Shown piece after piece: positions 35,391-43,827 of a DNA stretch of 64,000 nt; position 1 is the stretch's first letter, and every line of letters begins with the position of its first letter. The position numbers and the translations under genes were made by a program. The notes under the pieces were generated by a model. That model was not told where the DNA came from and made no database searches. It saw nothing but the letters and a program-made list of their open reading frames with translations. Source of the stretch: Betaproteobacteria bacterium Ga0077532 (GTDB lineage Bacteria; Pseudomonadota; Gammaproteobacteria; Burkholderiales; Ga0077523). The stretch covers positions 49,532 through 113,531 of the forward strand of contig LNEE01000003.1 of the NCBI GenBank assembly GCA_001464895.1, read 5' to 3'.

Positions 35391-35613
35391 TGTCTCGACA
35401 CGGAAACATCGCAACGTCGGACCGCGCCGCGCGACGCCATGCAGCGTTGCGAATCCTCGCCAGGTGTCCAACCTAGCTGTGGTTCGCGCCTTGCCTGACG
35501 CCTCGTGTCGCGCTCCGACGCCGGACCAACGCAGTGCTCATTCATCGTCCGATCCCCTCCGCTAACCGATGCCGCGACTTCAATCATTGCTTGCGAATTT
35601 CCGTGTCGAGACA
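35391..35613. mobile_element. MITE-like element with 16-bp terminal inverted repeats and CTAG flanks
   Basis: A 223-bp gene-free segment begins TGTCTCGACACGGAAA and ends with its exact reverse complement (35598-35613). Similarity continues inward for about eight more bases with one indel (CATCGCAA against TTGCGAAT). CTAG lies directly outside both ends (35387-35390 and 35614-35617), as expected for a 4-bp target duplication of the IS5-type YTAR class. Because CTAG is a palindrome, the repeat can also be described as 20 bp. No transposase reading frame is inside. The CTA of the right flank is the ccoH stop codon. Only one copy is in the window, so mobility is inferred. Confidence 0.65.
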
Positions 35614-36126
35614 CTAGCGAACCTGTGGCCGCAGATCGAGCGCGTCGTCCGCGTCCGCAACCCACATGCCCGTGACCCGCCACGAGGCCGACGGGTCCTC
35701 GAGCATGACCTTCCATTTGCCGTCGTGCATCGGAACGAGCTTGCCTTCGTACCAGCCACCGGCCACCCGCACGACGTCGATGCGCTGATCGAGACCAGCG
35801 CGTGTGGCGTGGGCGAACCGGAGGACCAGTTGGTCCGGCGCATTCTCGCGACCGCCCAGCGACACCCGCACGCTGGCGCCATCGCCGGAGAACATCAGCT
35901 TCGCCTCGACTCCGAGGGCCACCGCCGCCTCTTCACGCGCCAGGGTCCGGTTGATGGCGAGGCCCTGCTTGTAGTAATCGTCCGTGACCAGAGCGTCCTC
36001 GTACGTGACGGCGTACCAGAGCGTCACGAATCCCGCGACGATCACGATCGCGGGGCCCGACATGAGGATCCAGGGCCAGGGTTCCCGGTACCAGGGCTTG
36101 ATGCTTCCCGCCGCGAGCGTGTTCAT
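35614..36126 (-). CDS. ccoH: cbb3 oxidase assembly protein CcoH/FixH
   Basis: Small membrane protein needed to assemble or stabilise cbb3 cytochrome oxidase. The 170-residue protein has one transmembrane helix (about residues 18-41, WPWILMSGPAIVIVAGFV...) followed by the FixH signature VTDDYYKQGLAIN and a periplasmic beta-rich domain. It starts 28 bp after ccoG. Its stop codon (TAG) lies in the CTAG target site of the adjacent MITE-like element, so the C-terminus may have been set by that insertion. A start at an ATG eight codons earlier is less likely. Confidence 0.9.
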   Translation of the reverse strand: MNTLAAGSIKPWYREPWPWILMSGPAIVIVAGFVTLWYAVTYEDALVTDDYYKQGLAINRTLAREEAAVALGVEAKLMFSGDGASVRVSLGGRENAPDQLVLRFAHATRAGLDQRIDVVRVAGGWYEGKLVPMHDGKWKVMLEDPSASWRVTGMWVADADDALDLRPQVR

Positions 36127-36154
36127 GTCGTTCTCCTTTCTCGGCGTCATCGTG

Positions 36155-37594
36155 TCAGGGCACGATGAAGCGCGCTGTCTCGTTGATCGTGACGGGGGCC
36201 TGCGACGGATTGTCGATCGCCGTGGCCGTCACGCGGAACTCGATGGTCTGCGAGCCATGGTCGCCCGCCTGGGGCAGCGCCCGGATCCGGATGGGCAGCA
36301 TGCGCTGGCTCGCGCCTTTCAGCTCCAGCGGCAGTTCGCGGCTCGAGACTTCGATGCCGGGCATGCCGCTGACGCTCACCTCGAACCGCCGCGGGGTCTC
36401 GTCCGTGTTCATGATCTGCAGCCGATAGACGTTCTCGACCTTGCCGTCCCCGTTGTCGACGGACATCGGCACACGGTCACGGATGACGTCCACCTTCACC
36501 GGCTGGCGGTTCGCGAGCGTCGTCACCGCCGCCACGAGGACCACGAGGAGGATCCCGGTGTACAGCAACACCCGTGGCCGGAACACCCGGCGGATCAACC
36601 CCTGCCGGTCGAGCTTGTCGCGGACGGCGTTCTCGGTGGAGTAGCGGATGAGCCCCCTCGGGTAACCCATCTTGTCCATGACCTGATCGCAGCCGTCGAT
36701 GCACGCGGCACAGCCGATGCACTCGTACTGCAAACCATTGCGGATATCGATCCCGGTCGGGCACACCTGCACACAGATACCGCAGTCGACGCAGGAACCC
36801 AGCCCCTGCTTCGCGGGGTCGGCGCTCTTCGAACGGGAGCCACGCGGTTCGCCCCGTTCCCGGTCGTACGTGATAACCAGCGTGTCCGGATCGAACATCA
36901 CCCCCTGGAATCGGGCGTAGGGACACATGTACTTGCAGACCTGCTCGCGCATCCAGCCGGCGTTGCCGTACGTGGCGAAGCCGTAGAAGAGCATCCAGAA
37001 GGTCTCCCACGGCCCCGTCGCGAACGCGAGGACGTCATGCGACAGCGTGCGTATCGGCGTGAAGTAGCCGACGAACGTGAAGCCCGTCCAGAGCGCGAGC
37101 GCGATCCAGAGCCCGTGCTTCGTCAGCTTCAGCCCCACCTTGCGCGCCGTCGCGGGCGACTTGTCGAGCTTCATCCGGGCGAGCCGGTCACCTTCGACCT
37201 TGCGCTCGATCCACATGAAGATCTCGGTGTAGACCGTCTGCGGGCAGGCGTAGCCGCACCACAGACGCCCCGCCACCGCCGTGAACAGGAACAGCGAATA
37301 GGCCGCGAGGATCAGGATCACCGTGAGGTACACGATGTCCTGCGGCCAGAACACCAGACCGAAGATGTAGAACTTGCGGGAGGCCAGATCGAACAGCACG
37401 GCCTGGCGTCCGTTCCATGGCAACCACGCCAGCCCGTAGAACAGCACCTGCGTGAAGATCACGAGGCTCCAGCGCGCCGACGCGAACATGCCGGTCACGG
37501 CACGCGGGTAGATTTTCTTCCGGATCTCGTAGAGCCCCTGCTCCACCGCATCGAGGGGCTTGCCCGCATCCACCTTTTCCACCCGCGTATCCAT
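36155..37594 (-). CDS. ccoG: cbb3 oxidase accessory ferredoxin-like protein CcoG
   Basis: Membrane-bound polyferredoxin of 479 residues that acts as a copper reductase in cbb3 oxidase assembly. It has an N-terminal membrane part with the motif CGYACPQTVYTEIF, a pair of 4Fe-4S ferredoxin motifs (CVDCGICVQVCPTG and CIGCAACIDGC), one further helix and a C-terminal IG-like domain from about residue 370. A CKYMCPYARFQG motif lies between. The ATG at 37594 precedes the family N-terminus (YEIRKKIYPR). It sits 26 bp after ccoP in the ccoNOQP-GH run. Confidence 0.94.
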   Translation of the reverse strand: MDTRVEKVDAGKPLDAVEQGLYEIRKKIYPRAVTGMFASARWSLVIFTQVLFYGLAWLPWNGRQAVLFDLASRKFYIFGLVFWPQDIVYLTVILILAAYSLFLFTAVAGRLWCGYACPQTVYTEIFMWIERKVEGDRLARMKLDKSPATARKVGLKLTKHGLWIALALWTGFTFVGYFTPIRTLSHDVLAFATGPWETFWMLFYGFATYGNAGWMREQVCKYMCPYARFQGVMFDPDTLVITYDRERGEPRGSRSKSADPAKQGLGSCVDCGICVQVCPTGIDIRNGLQYECIGCAACIDGCDQVMDKMGYPRGLIRYSTENAVRDKLDRQGLIRRVFRPRVLLYTGILLVVLVAAVTTLANRQPVKVDVIRDRVPMSVDNGDGKVENVYRLQIMNTDETPRRFEVSVSGMPGIEVSSRELPLELKGASQRMLPIRIRALPQAGDHGSQTIEFRVTATAIDNPSQAPVTINETARFIVP

Positions 37595-37620
37595 GACCTG
37601 GCTCGACCTTCTCAATGCGC

Positions 37621-38538
37621 CTACTTGCCGGCGCCACCGCTGTTGGACATGCCCCAGACGTACGCGGCCAGGACGTGAACCTTCGCCTCGCCGAGGAATT
37701 CGCCATGGGCAGGCATCACGCCGTTGCGGCCCTTGGTGAGCGTTTCGGTGATCGCCGTCTCGCCGCCGCCGTACAGCCACGTACCGTCCGTCAGATTCGG
37801 TGCCCCCAGTGCCGGATTACCCTTGCCTTCGGCGCCGTGACACGCGGCGCACAAGGTCGCGAACTTCTCGGCACCGCGGCCCGAGCGCACGGAATCGTGG
37901 GTCTGGTTCGACAGGGAGAGGACGTGGTGAACCACGTCTCGGGTTCCCTCCGCACCGCCCAGCGCCGGAGCCAGCGCCGGCATCACGCCGGCCCGGCCAG
38001 CCACGATCGAGGTCTTCACCGCCTCGGGGTCCCCGCCGTACAGCCAGTCGCCGTCGGTCAGGTTGGGGAAGCCCTTGCTGCCGCGGCCGTCGGACGCGTG
38101 GCACTGAGCGCAGTAGTTGAGGAAGAGCCGCTGCCCGATCTCGCGGGCCTCGGGATCCGCAGCCACCTGCTTCAGATCCATCGCCAGGTACTTGTCGAAC
38201 ACGGGACCGAAGCGCGCTGCGGCCTTCGCCTGCTCGCCGTCGTACTGACCCTGCGAGGACCACTTGTAGATGCCGGCGTAGCTGCCCAACCCCGGATACA
38301 GCGCCAGATAGATCAGCGCGAACGCCAGCGTCAGGTAGAACAACCACATCCACCACTTCGGCAACGGATTGTTGAACTCCTCCAGGTCGCCGTCCCAGAC
38401 GTGTCCCATGGTCTCCACCGTCGATCCGGCCACCTTCTTGCTCGACAGCATCTTCAGGAACACGCCGCAGGCCAGGATCGACACCAACGTGATTACCGCG
38501 ACGTACAGCCCCCAGAAATCGCTCGTGAAATCGCTCAT
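37621..38538 (-). CDS. ccoP: cbb3 cytochrome oxidase subunit III (di-haem cytochrome c)
   Basis: Delivers electrons into the cbb3 oxidase from the periplasmic side. The 305-residue protein has two N-terminal transmembrane helices (about residues 8-28 and 62-82) and two cytochrome c domains with C143-x2-C146-H147 and C230-x2-C233-H234, each followed by a distal Met in a GVMPA motif. The linker with NNPLPKWWMWLFYLT is the CcoP signature. It starts 8 bp after the ccoQ stop. Confidence 0.96.
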   Translation of the reverse strand: MSDFTSDFWGLYVAVITLVSILACGVFLKMLSSKKVAGSTVETMGHVWDGDLEEFNNPLPKWWMWLFYLTLAFALIYLALYPGLGSYAGIYKWSSQGQYDGEQAKAAARFGPVFDKYLAMDLKQVAADPEAREIGQRLFLNYCAQCHASDGRGSKGFPNLTDGDWLYGGDPEAVKTSIVAGRAGVMPALAPALGGAEGTRDVVHHVLSLSNQTHDSVRSGRGAEKFATLCAACHGAEGKGNPALGAPNLTDGTWLYGGGETAITETLTKGRNGVMPAHGEFLGEAKVHVLAAYVWGMSNSGGAGK

Positions 38539-38546
38539 GGTTCCCC

Positions 38547-38735
38547 CTAGCGCCCGCCGGCACGGGGTCTGCGACCCGGTGCGGGGACGAGATCTTCGTC
38601 ATCGAGGACGAGCCTCGCGGCTTCGTCGAAGTCGGTCTTCCTGCGCCGACCGTAGGCCCACCAGACGATGCCGATGAACAACGCCATCTCGAGCACCGTC
38701 ATCCAGGACCGGATATCTGCCATCGTGATGTCCAT
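38547..38735 (-). CDS. ccoQ: cbb3 oxidase subunit CcoQ
   Basis: A 62-residue protein with a single transmembrane helix (about 10-28, WMTVLEMALFIGIVWWAYG) followed by a charged tail with RRKTDFDEAARL, the CcoQ pattern. It stabilises the interaction of CcoP with the CcoNO core. It lies 5 bp after ccoO and 8 bp before ccoP. Small size makes the family call depend on its position as much as its sequence. Confidence 0.88.
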   Translation of the reverse strand: MDITMADIRSWMTVLEMALFIGIVWWAYGRRRKTDFDEAARLVLDDEDLVPAPGRRPRAGGR

Positions 38736-38740
38736 CGCGC

Positions 38741-39355
38741 TCACCTCACGTTCTTGAGGGCCAGGCCGAGACCCTGGAGGTACGCGACCATCGCGTCCTG
38801 TTCGGTCTTGCCGGCGAGTTCTTCCTTCGCCTTGCCGATCTGCTCGTCGGTGTACGGGACACCGACCATCCGCAGGGCCCGCATCTTCGCCTCGATGTCC
38901 GACGCATCGGCCGCGGCCGTGGCGAGCCACGGGTAGGCCGGCATGTTCGACTCGGGCACGACGTCGCGCGGATTGTTGAGGTGCAGGCGATGCCAGTCGT
39001 CGCTGTAGCGACCGCCGACCCGGTGCAGATCCGGACCGGTGCGCTTGCTGCCCCACTGGAACGGATGGTCGTAGACGTACTCCCCCGCGACCGAGTAGTG
39101 ACCGTATCGCTCGGTCTCCGCGCGGAACGGACGCACCATCTGCGAATGGCAGTTGTAGCAGCCCTCACGCAAGTAGATGTCGCGCCCCGCCAGCTGCAGC
39201 GGTGTGTAGGGCTCGACGCCCTTCACCGCTTCGGTGGTGCTCTTCTGGAAGAAGAGCGGGACGATCTCCACCAGGCCGCCGACGCTCACGGCCAACACCG
39301 TGAGCACGATCATCCAGGTGATGTTCTTCTCGATGGTTTCGTGGCTGAAACTCAT
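38741..39355 (-). CDS. ccoO: cbb3 cytochrome oxidase subunit II (mono-haem cytochrome c)
   Basis: Membrane-anchored cytochrome c of 204 residues between CcoP and the CcoN core. One N-terminal helix (about 12-35) is followed by the haem motif C66-x2-C69-H70 within [15 protein letters not shown], and the distal Met region [30 protein letters not shown] is a CcoO hallmark. The ATG at 39355 fits the family start (HETIEKN). It lies 25 bp after ccoN. Confidence 0.96.
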   Translation of the reverse strand: MSFSHETIEKNITWMIVLTVLAVSVGGLVEIVPLFFQKSTTEAVKGVEPYTPLQLAGRDIYLREGCYNCHSQMVRPFRAETERYGHYSVAGEYVYDHPFQWGSKRTGPDLHRVGGRYSDDWHRLHLNNPRDVVPESNMPAYPWLATAAADASDIEAKMRALRMVGVPYTDEQIGKAKEELAGKTEQDAMVAYLQGLGLALKNVR

Positions 39356-39380
39356 GTCTGTGTTCTCCTGGTTGGCCCGG

Positions 39381-40805
39381 TCAGTGCGCAGCCGCGGGGC
39401 GCATGATCGGTGCGTCCACTGCCTTGGCACCGACGACCGTGCGCCACACGTTGTAGGCCATGATGAACATGCCGCCGAGGAACATCGTCCCGCCGAGCAG
39501 CCGGATCGCGTAGAACGGGTAGGTCGCCTTCACACTCTCGACGAACGAGTAGGTGAGCGTGCCGTCCGGGTTCACCGCGCGCCACATCAGGCCCTGCATC
39601 ACCCCGGCGATCCACATGGCCGCGATGTAGAGCACCACGCCGATCGTCGCCACCCAGAAGTGGACCGTGATCAGCCGGATGCTGTGCATCTCGGACTTCC
39701 CGAAGAGCCGCGGGATCATGTAGTAGAGGCTGCCGATCGAGATCATCGCCACCCAGCCGAGGGCACCGGAGTGCACGTGGCCGATCGTCCAGTCGGTGTA
39801 GTGCGACAGCGAGTTCACCGTCTTGATGGACATCATCGGACCTTCGAACGTGGACATCCCGTAGAAGGACAGCGACGTGATCAGGAACTTCAGGATCGGG
39901 TCGGTGCGCAGTTTGTGCCAGGCACCCGACAGGGTCATGATCCCGTTGATCATCCCGCCCCACGACGGCGCGAGCAGGATCAGCGAGAACACCATCCCCA
40001 CCGATTGCGCCCAGTCGGGCAGTGCCGTGTAGTGGAGGTGGTGGGGGCCGGCCCACATGTAAGTGAAGATGAGCGCCCAGAAGTGCACCACCGACAACCG
40101 GTAGGAATACACCGGGCGTCCGGCCTGCTTCGGCACGAAGTAGTACATCATCCCCAGGAAGCCCGCGGTCAGGAAGAAGCCCACCGCGTTGTGGCCGTAC
40201 CACCACTGCACCATCGCGTCCTGCACGCCCGCGTAGGCCGAGTACGACTTCCACATGCTGACCGGGATCTCGGCGCTGTTCACGAGGTGGAGAAGCGCCA
40301 CCGTCAGGATGAAGCCGCCGAAGAACCAGTTGGCCACGTAGATGTGCTTCACCTTGCGCGTGGCCACCGTCCCGAAGAACACGATGGCGTACGAGACCCA
40401 CACCAGCGTGATCAGGATGTCGATCGGCCACTCGAGTTCGGCGTACTCCTTGCCGGAGGTGTAGCCGAGCGGAAGGGTGACCGCGGCGAGCAGGATCACC
40501 AGTTGCCAGCCCCAGAAGGTGAACGCCGCGAGCGGACCGGCGAACAGGCGTGCATGACAGGTGCGTTGAACAGCGTAGTAGGACGTCGCGAAGAGCGCCG
40601 ACCCGCCGAACGCGAAGATCACCGCGTTCGTGTGCAGCGGGCGCAGTCGCCCGTACGACAGCCAGGGTATTCCGTACGTCAGGTCTGGCCACAACAGTTG
40701 GGCGGCGATGATCACGCCGACCAGCATCCCCACGATCCCCCATACGAGGGTCATGATGGCGAACTGTCGGACCACCTTGTAGTTATAGGTCGTCTGTTCT
40801 TGCAT
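39381..40805 (-). CDS. ccoN: cbb3 cytochrome oxidase catalytic subunit I
   Basis: Proton-pumping catalytic subunit of the high-affinity cbb3 (C-type haem-copper) oxidase. The 474-residue protein has about 12 transmembrane helices and the family blocks [14 protein letters not shown] (low-spin haem ligand region), [11 protein letters not shown] (CuB His region), GPHHLHY and the [14 protein letters not shown] block with haem ligands. It is led by a tandem pair of FNR boxes and a class II-type -10 element, so expression should rise at low oxygen. Confidence 0.97.
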   Translation of the reverse strand: MQEQTTYNYKVVRQFAIMTLVWGIVGMLVGVIIAAQLLWPDLTYGIPWLSYGRLRPLHTNAVIFAFGGSALFATSYYAVQRTCHARLFAGPLAAFTFWGWQLVILLAAVTLPLGYTSGKEYAELEWPIDILITLVWVSYAIVFFGTVATRKVKHIYVANWFFGGFILTVALLHLVNSAEIPVSMWKSYSAYAGVQDAMVQWWYGHNAVGFFLTAGFLGMMYYFVPKQAGRPVYSYRLSVVHFWALIFTYMWAGPHHLHYTALPDWAQSVGMVFSLILLAPSWGGMINGIMTLSGAWHKLRTDPILKFLITSLSFYGMSTFEGPMMSIKTVNSLSHYTDWTIGHVHSGALGWVAMISIGSLYYMIPRLFGKSEMHSIRLITVHFWVATIGVVLYIAAMWIAGVMQGLMWRAVNPDGTLTYSFVESVKATYPFYAIRLLGGTMFLGGMFIMAYNVWRTVVGAKAVDAPIMRPAAAH

Positions 40806-40873
40806 GTCCGCTCCCTTTCTCCGGTAAGGCGCTTGGTGGTGTTCGGTGGAGGACTTCCACCGATCACAGGCGG

Positions 40874-40915
40874 ATTATTGCGATGCAGCGACCTTGAGCG
40901 CTTGACCTGGATCAA
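40874..40915 (-). promoter_or_regulatory. Class II FNR-dependent promoter of ccoNOQP
   Basis: The FNR box TTGACCTGGATCAA (40902-40915) is followed on the minus strand, 22 nt away, by AATAAT (40874-40879). With the box centre at -41.5 the hexamer falls exactly at -12 to -7. Transcription would start near 40867, about 60 nt before the ccoN start. Confidence 0.8.
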
Positions 40916-40943
40916 CCACGTGAACTTCGGTGCGCGCGGGCAA

Positions 40944-40957
40944 TTGATTCACATCAA
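40944..40957. promoter_or_regulatory. Second, perfect FNR box upstream of ccoN
   Basis: TTGATTCACATCAA matches TTGAT-N4-ATCAA exactly. Its centre is 42 bp upstream of the first box (about -83.5), four helical turns, so two FNR dimers could bind on the same DNA face. It lies between the ccoS stop and ccoN. Confidence 0.8.
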
Positions 40958-41007
40958 TACCGAGGGGTGCCACTTGGCTCGAAGGGTCATGCGTCGACTG
41001 CGCCGCG

Positions 41008-41163
41008 TCACTTCTTCGCGGGCGTGTCGTCGTCCTGCAGGAGGCGGTGCGCGGGACCTTCGAGGTCGTCGAACTGGCCGTTCCTCACGGACCACCAGAA
41101 CACGATGCCGACCAGCACCACGAGCACGAGCGAGAGCGGAATGAGGAGGTACAGGATGTCCAT
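41008..41163 (-). CDS. ccoS: cbb3 oxidase maturation protein CcoS
   Basis: A 51-residue single-helix protein (helix about 3-23) with the family pattern MDILYLLIPLSLVLV, then the WWSVRNGQFDDLEGPAHRLL block. CcoS is needed for cofactor insertion into cbb3 oxidase. It starts 2 bp after the ccoI stop, so it is surely translated from the ccoI transcript. Confidence 0.92.
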   Translation of the reverse strand: MDILYLLIPLSLVLVVLVGIVFWWSVRNGQFDDLEGPAHRLLQDDDTPAKK

Positions 41164-41165
41164 GG

Positions 41166-43709
41166 TCAGCCCGCAGGATTCACCGCAGTGCGCACCGTCG
41201 CCGGCGGATCGGCGCGCCGACGCGAACGCCCGATCCTCAGCGCATTCACGACGACGAACAGCGAACTCGCGGACATCCCCAGGCCCGCAGCCCACGGCGT
41301 GATCCATCCGAAGGCCGCCAGCGGGATCGCGATCACGTTGTAGGCGAACGCCCACGCGAGGTTCTGACGCACGAGCCGCATGGTGCGGGCCGCGATGTCG
41401 AACGCCGGCACCAGCGAATCGAACCGACCACTCACCATCACGATGTCGGAGGCCCGTTGCGCGAGTACAGCGCCGGACCCCATGGCGATCGAGACATTCG
41501 CCCGTGCGAGCACCGGTGCGTCGTTCACGCCGTCACCGACCATGCACACCACGGCGCCGCCCGACTGCAGATCGGTGACGAGGCGATGCTTGGCCTCGGG
41601 CGAAAGCCCCGCGCGCCAGTCATCGATGCCGCACTGGGAAGCTGCGTGGCGCACGGCATGCGCGCCGTCTCCGCTCGCAAGAATGACGGCGAGGTTCGCA
41701 GCGCGGAGCTGGCGCACGACATTCGCGGCCTCGGGGCGCAGGCGATCCCCCAGCGCGAATCGCATCAGCGGCCCGCCGTCGTCTCCGAGCCAGACTTCGG
41801 TGGTTCCGCTCGTCGCTGCGGTCTCATCGACCGGCAGCGGACCCGCCAGCGCTTCCACATGGCGGCGAGAACCGAGTCTGATGCGCCTGCCTTCCCAGCA
41901 CGCCTCGACACCTTCGCCGGCGATGTGGCGAACGTCCGTCACGAGCATCGCCTCCGCCGAGCCATCCCGAAGCGCGCGGGCAACCGGGTGATCCGAACCG
42001 GCCTCCATCGCCGCCGCCAGTGCGCGGCAGCGCTTCTCGTCGAGACGACCGAGCGCGTCTGCCGAAACGATGGAGAACACGCCTTCGCTCAACGTGCCCG
42101 TCTTGTCGAGCACGACGTGCGTCACGCGCGTCAGCGTCTCGATCGCTCGCTCCCGCGTGACGATCAATCCCGCCTTTGCCAACGCACCCGTACCCACGGT
42201 CAGCGCCGTAGGCGTCGCGAGGGACAGCGCGCACGGGCATGTCACCACGAGCACGGCCACGGCCACGGCGAGCGCCCGCGAAGGGTCGTGCCACCACCAC
42301 GCCGTCGCGGCGAGCCCTGCGAGGACGAGCACCACGATCACGAAAGCCGACGCGTACCGATCGGCCAGCGCCACGAGCGCCGGACGTTCGGCGTGGGACC
42401 GCTCCGCGAGGCGCACGATGGCACCGAGACGTGTGGCGTTCCCGGCGCGCTCGACGCGCACGACGACCGGCTGCGACGCATTGACTGCCCCACCGACGAC
42501 GGGATGCCCGACACGCTTGGCAACCGGCAGCGCTTCACCGGTGAGCAGCGATTCGTCTGCACGGGTCTCGCCGTGCACCAGCACGCCATCGGCCGGGAAC
42601 GCGGCGCCGGGGCGCACGAGCACGTGATCGCCCACCGCGAGCGCGATGGCCGGGACGGTCTCGGTGGCGTCGACCGCCGGCCAGTCCTGGAGGCGCTCCG
42701 CGGTGGCGGGGAGCGCCCGCGACAGATGCCTCAGCACCTCGACCGCCTTGCGCCGTGCGCCGGCTTCGAGCCAGCGGCCGCCCAGCAGGAAGAAGACGAA
42801 CATCGACACCGAATCGAAATAGACCTCGCCCTCCCCGCTCACCGTGGCCCACACGCTGCCGAGAAAGGCGGACCCGATGCCCAGCGCCACGGGGACGTCC
42901 ATGCCGGCACGGCCGGCTCGAAGATCGCGCCACGCGCCGCGGAAGAAGGGCGCGGCTGCGTAGAAGACCACGGGGACCGTCAGCAGCAGGCTTGCCCAGC
43001 GCAGCAGATTGGCGATGTCCGGCGTCAGGTCGCCGTCCAGCGCGATGTAGGCCGGGAAGGCGTACATCATGACCTGCATCATCCCGAAAGCCGCCACGAA
43101 GAGCCGCCACAGCGCATCCCGGCCCTCGCGCCGGTCGAGGGCCTCGGCGGCCGCGTTGTCGTTGGGCCAGGCCCGATAGCCGATGGCCTGCACGGCACCG
43201 AGGATCTCCGAGAGCCGGATCTTCGCGGGGTCCCAGCGGAGATGCGCGCGCCGGGTGGTGTAGTTGATGTCGGCGCGCAGCACGCCAGGCTGGCTGGCGA
43301 GGTGCTGTTCGTTCAACCAGACGCAGGCTGCGCAGCGTATCCCCTCCAGCAGCAGCGTGGCCTCGCAGATGCCGTCGGCACCGCGTTCGACGAAGCCGGC
43401 CTGCACCTCGGGGCGGTCGTACACGGCAAGTTCGGGAAGTGACACGGTGTCGCCGGCCGCGGCGGGAACGGCCGTCGCCGTGCGCGAAGCGTAGAACGCG
43501 GCCAGGCTGCTTCCCAGGATCGTCTCGGTGACGGCCTGGCAGCCCGTGCAGCAGAGATCGCGGGGCGCGCCGTCGACCATCGCGACGTACCGGCCAGGTT
43601 CCATGACCGGCAATCCACAATGAAAACAGGGCTGCGGGGTCGATGACCCTGCCGCCTGCGGTGGACGGCTGGTCTGCGGGACAGCAGGTGAGGACGACGC
43701 GCGGAGCAC
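41166..43709 (-). CDS. ccoI: Copper-transporting P1B-type ATPase CcoI
   Basis: Pumps copper to the periplasm for cbb3 oxidase assembly. The 847-residue protein has an N-terminal Cys-rich region (CFHCGLPV and CCTGCQAV), an HMA domain with GIRCAACVW, eight transmembrane helices with the CPC metal site (VTCPCALSLATP), the phosphorylation motif DKTGTL, and GDGVNDAPVL. The double Cys-rich N-terminus and ccoS next door separate it from general CopA. An FNR box lies 85 bp upstream of the ATG. Confidence 0.94.
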   Translation of the reverse strand: MLRASSSPAVPQTSRPPQAAGSSTPQPCFHCGLPVMEPGRYVAMVDGAPRDLCCTGCQAVTETILGSSLAAFYASRTATAVPAAAGDTVSLPELAVYDRPEVQAGFVERGADGICEATLLLEGIRCAACVWLNEQHLASQPGVLRADINYTTRRAHLRWDPAKIRLSEILGAVQAIGYRAWPNDNAAAEALDRREGRDALWRLFVAAFGMMQVMMYAFPAYIALDGDLTPDIANLLRWASLLLTVPVVFYAAAPFFRGAWRDLRAGRAGMDVPVALGIGSAFLGSVWATVSGEGEVYFDSVSMFVFFLLGGRWLEAGARRKAVEVLRHLSRALPATAERLQDWPAVDATETVPAIALAVGDHVLVRPGAAFPADGVLVHGETRADESLLTGEALPVAKRVGHPVVGGAVNASQPVVVRVERAGNATRLGAIVRLAERSHAERPALVALADRYASAFVIVVLVLAGLAATAWWWHDPSRALAVAVAVLVVTCPCALSLATPTALTVGTGALAKAGLIVTRERAIETLTRVTHVVLDKTGTLSEGVFSIVSADALGRLDEKRCRALAAAMEAGSDHPVARALRDGSAEAMLVTDVRHIAGEGVEACWEGRRIRLGSRRHVEALAGPLPVDETAATSGTTEVWLGDDGGPLMRFALGDRLRPEAANVVRQLRAANLAVILASGDGAHAVRHAASQCGIDDWRAGLSPEAKHRLVTDLQSGGAVVCMVGDGVNDAPVLARANVSIAMGSGAVLAQRASDIVMVSGRFDSLVPAFDIAARTMRLVRQNLAWAFAYNVIAIPLAAFGWITPWAAGLGMSASSLFVVVNALRIGRSRRRADPPATVRTAVNPAG

Positions 43710-43793
43710 AGGTCTATGGATCCTTGGTGCCGGGGGTCACCCGGCGCGTACCGATACGAGGAGAGACGGTACGCCTCGCTCGAGGGTCCGCGA

Positions 43794-43807
43794 TTGACCT
43801 GGATCAA
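43794..43807. promoter_or_regulatory. FNR box upstream of ccoI-ccoS
   Basis: TTGACCTGGATCAA is identical to the promoter-proximal box before ccoN. At class II spacing the minus strand has TACCGT (43766-43771), a weak -10. It lies just after the stop of the kinase-receiver gene. Confidence 0.78.
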
Positions 43808-43827
43808 CGGGGGCGAACCACCCCGGG

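Noticed and set aside
35387..35617. Reading the CTAG-flanked arms as two operator sites only
   Set aside because: The dyad GTGTC-TC-GACAC is in each arm, but the exact match extends well past it and ends at CTAG on both sides, which an insertion explains better.
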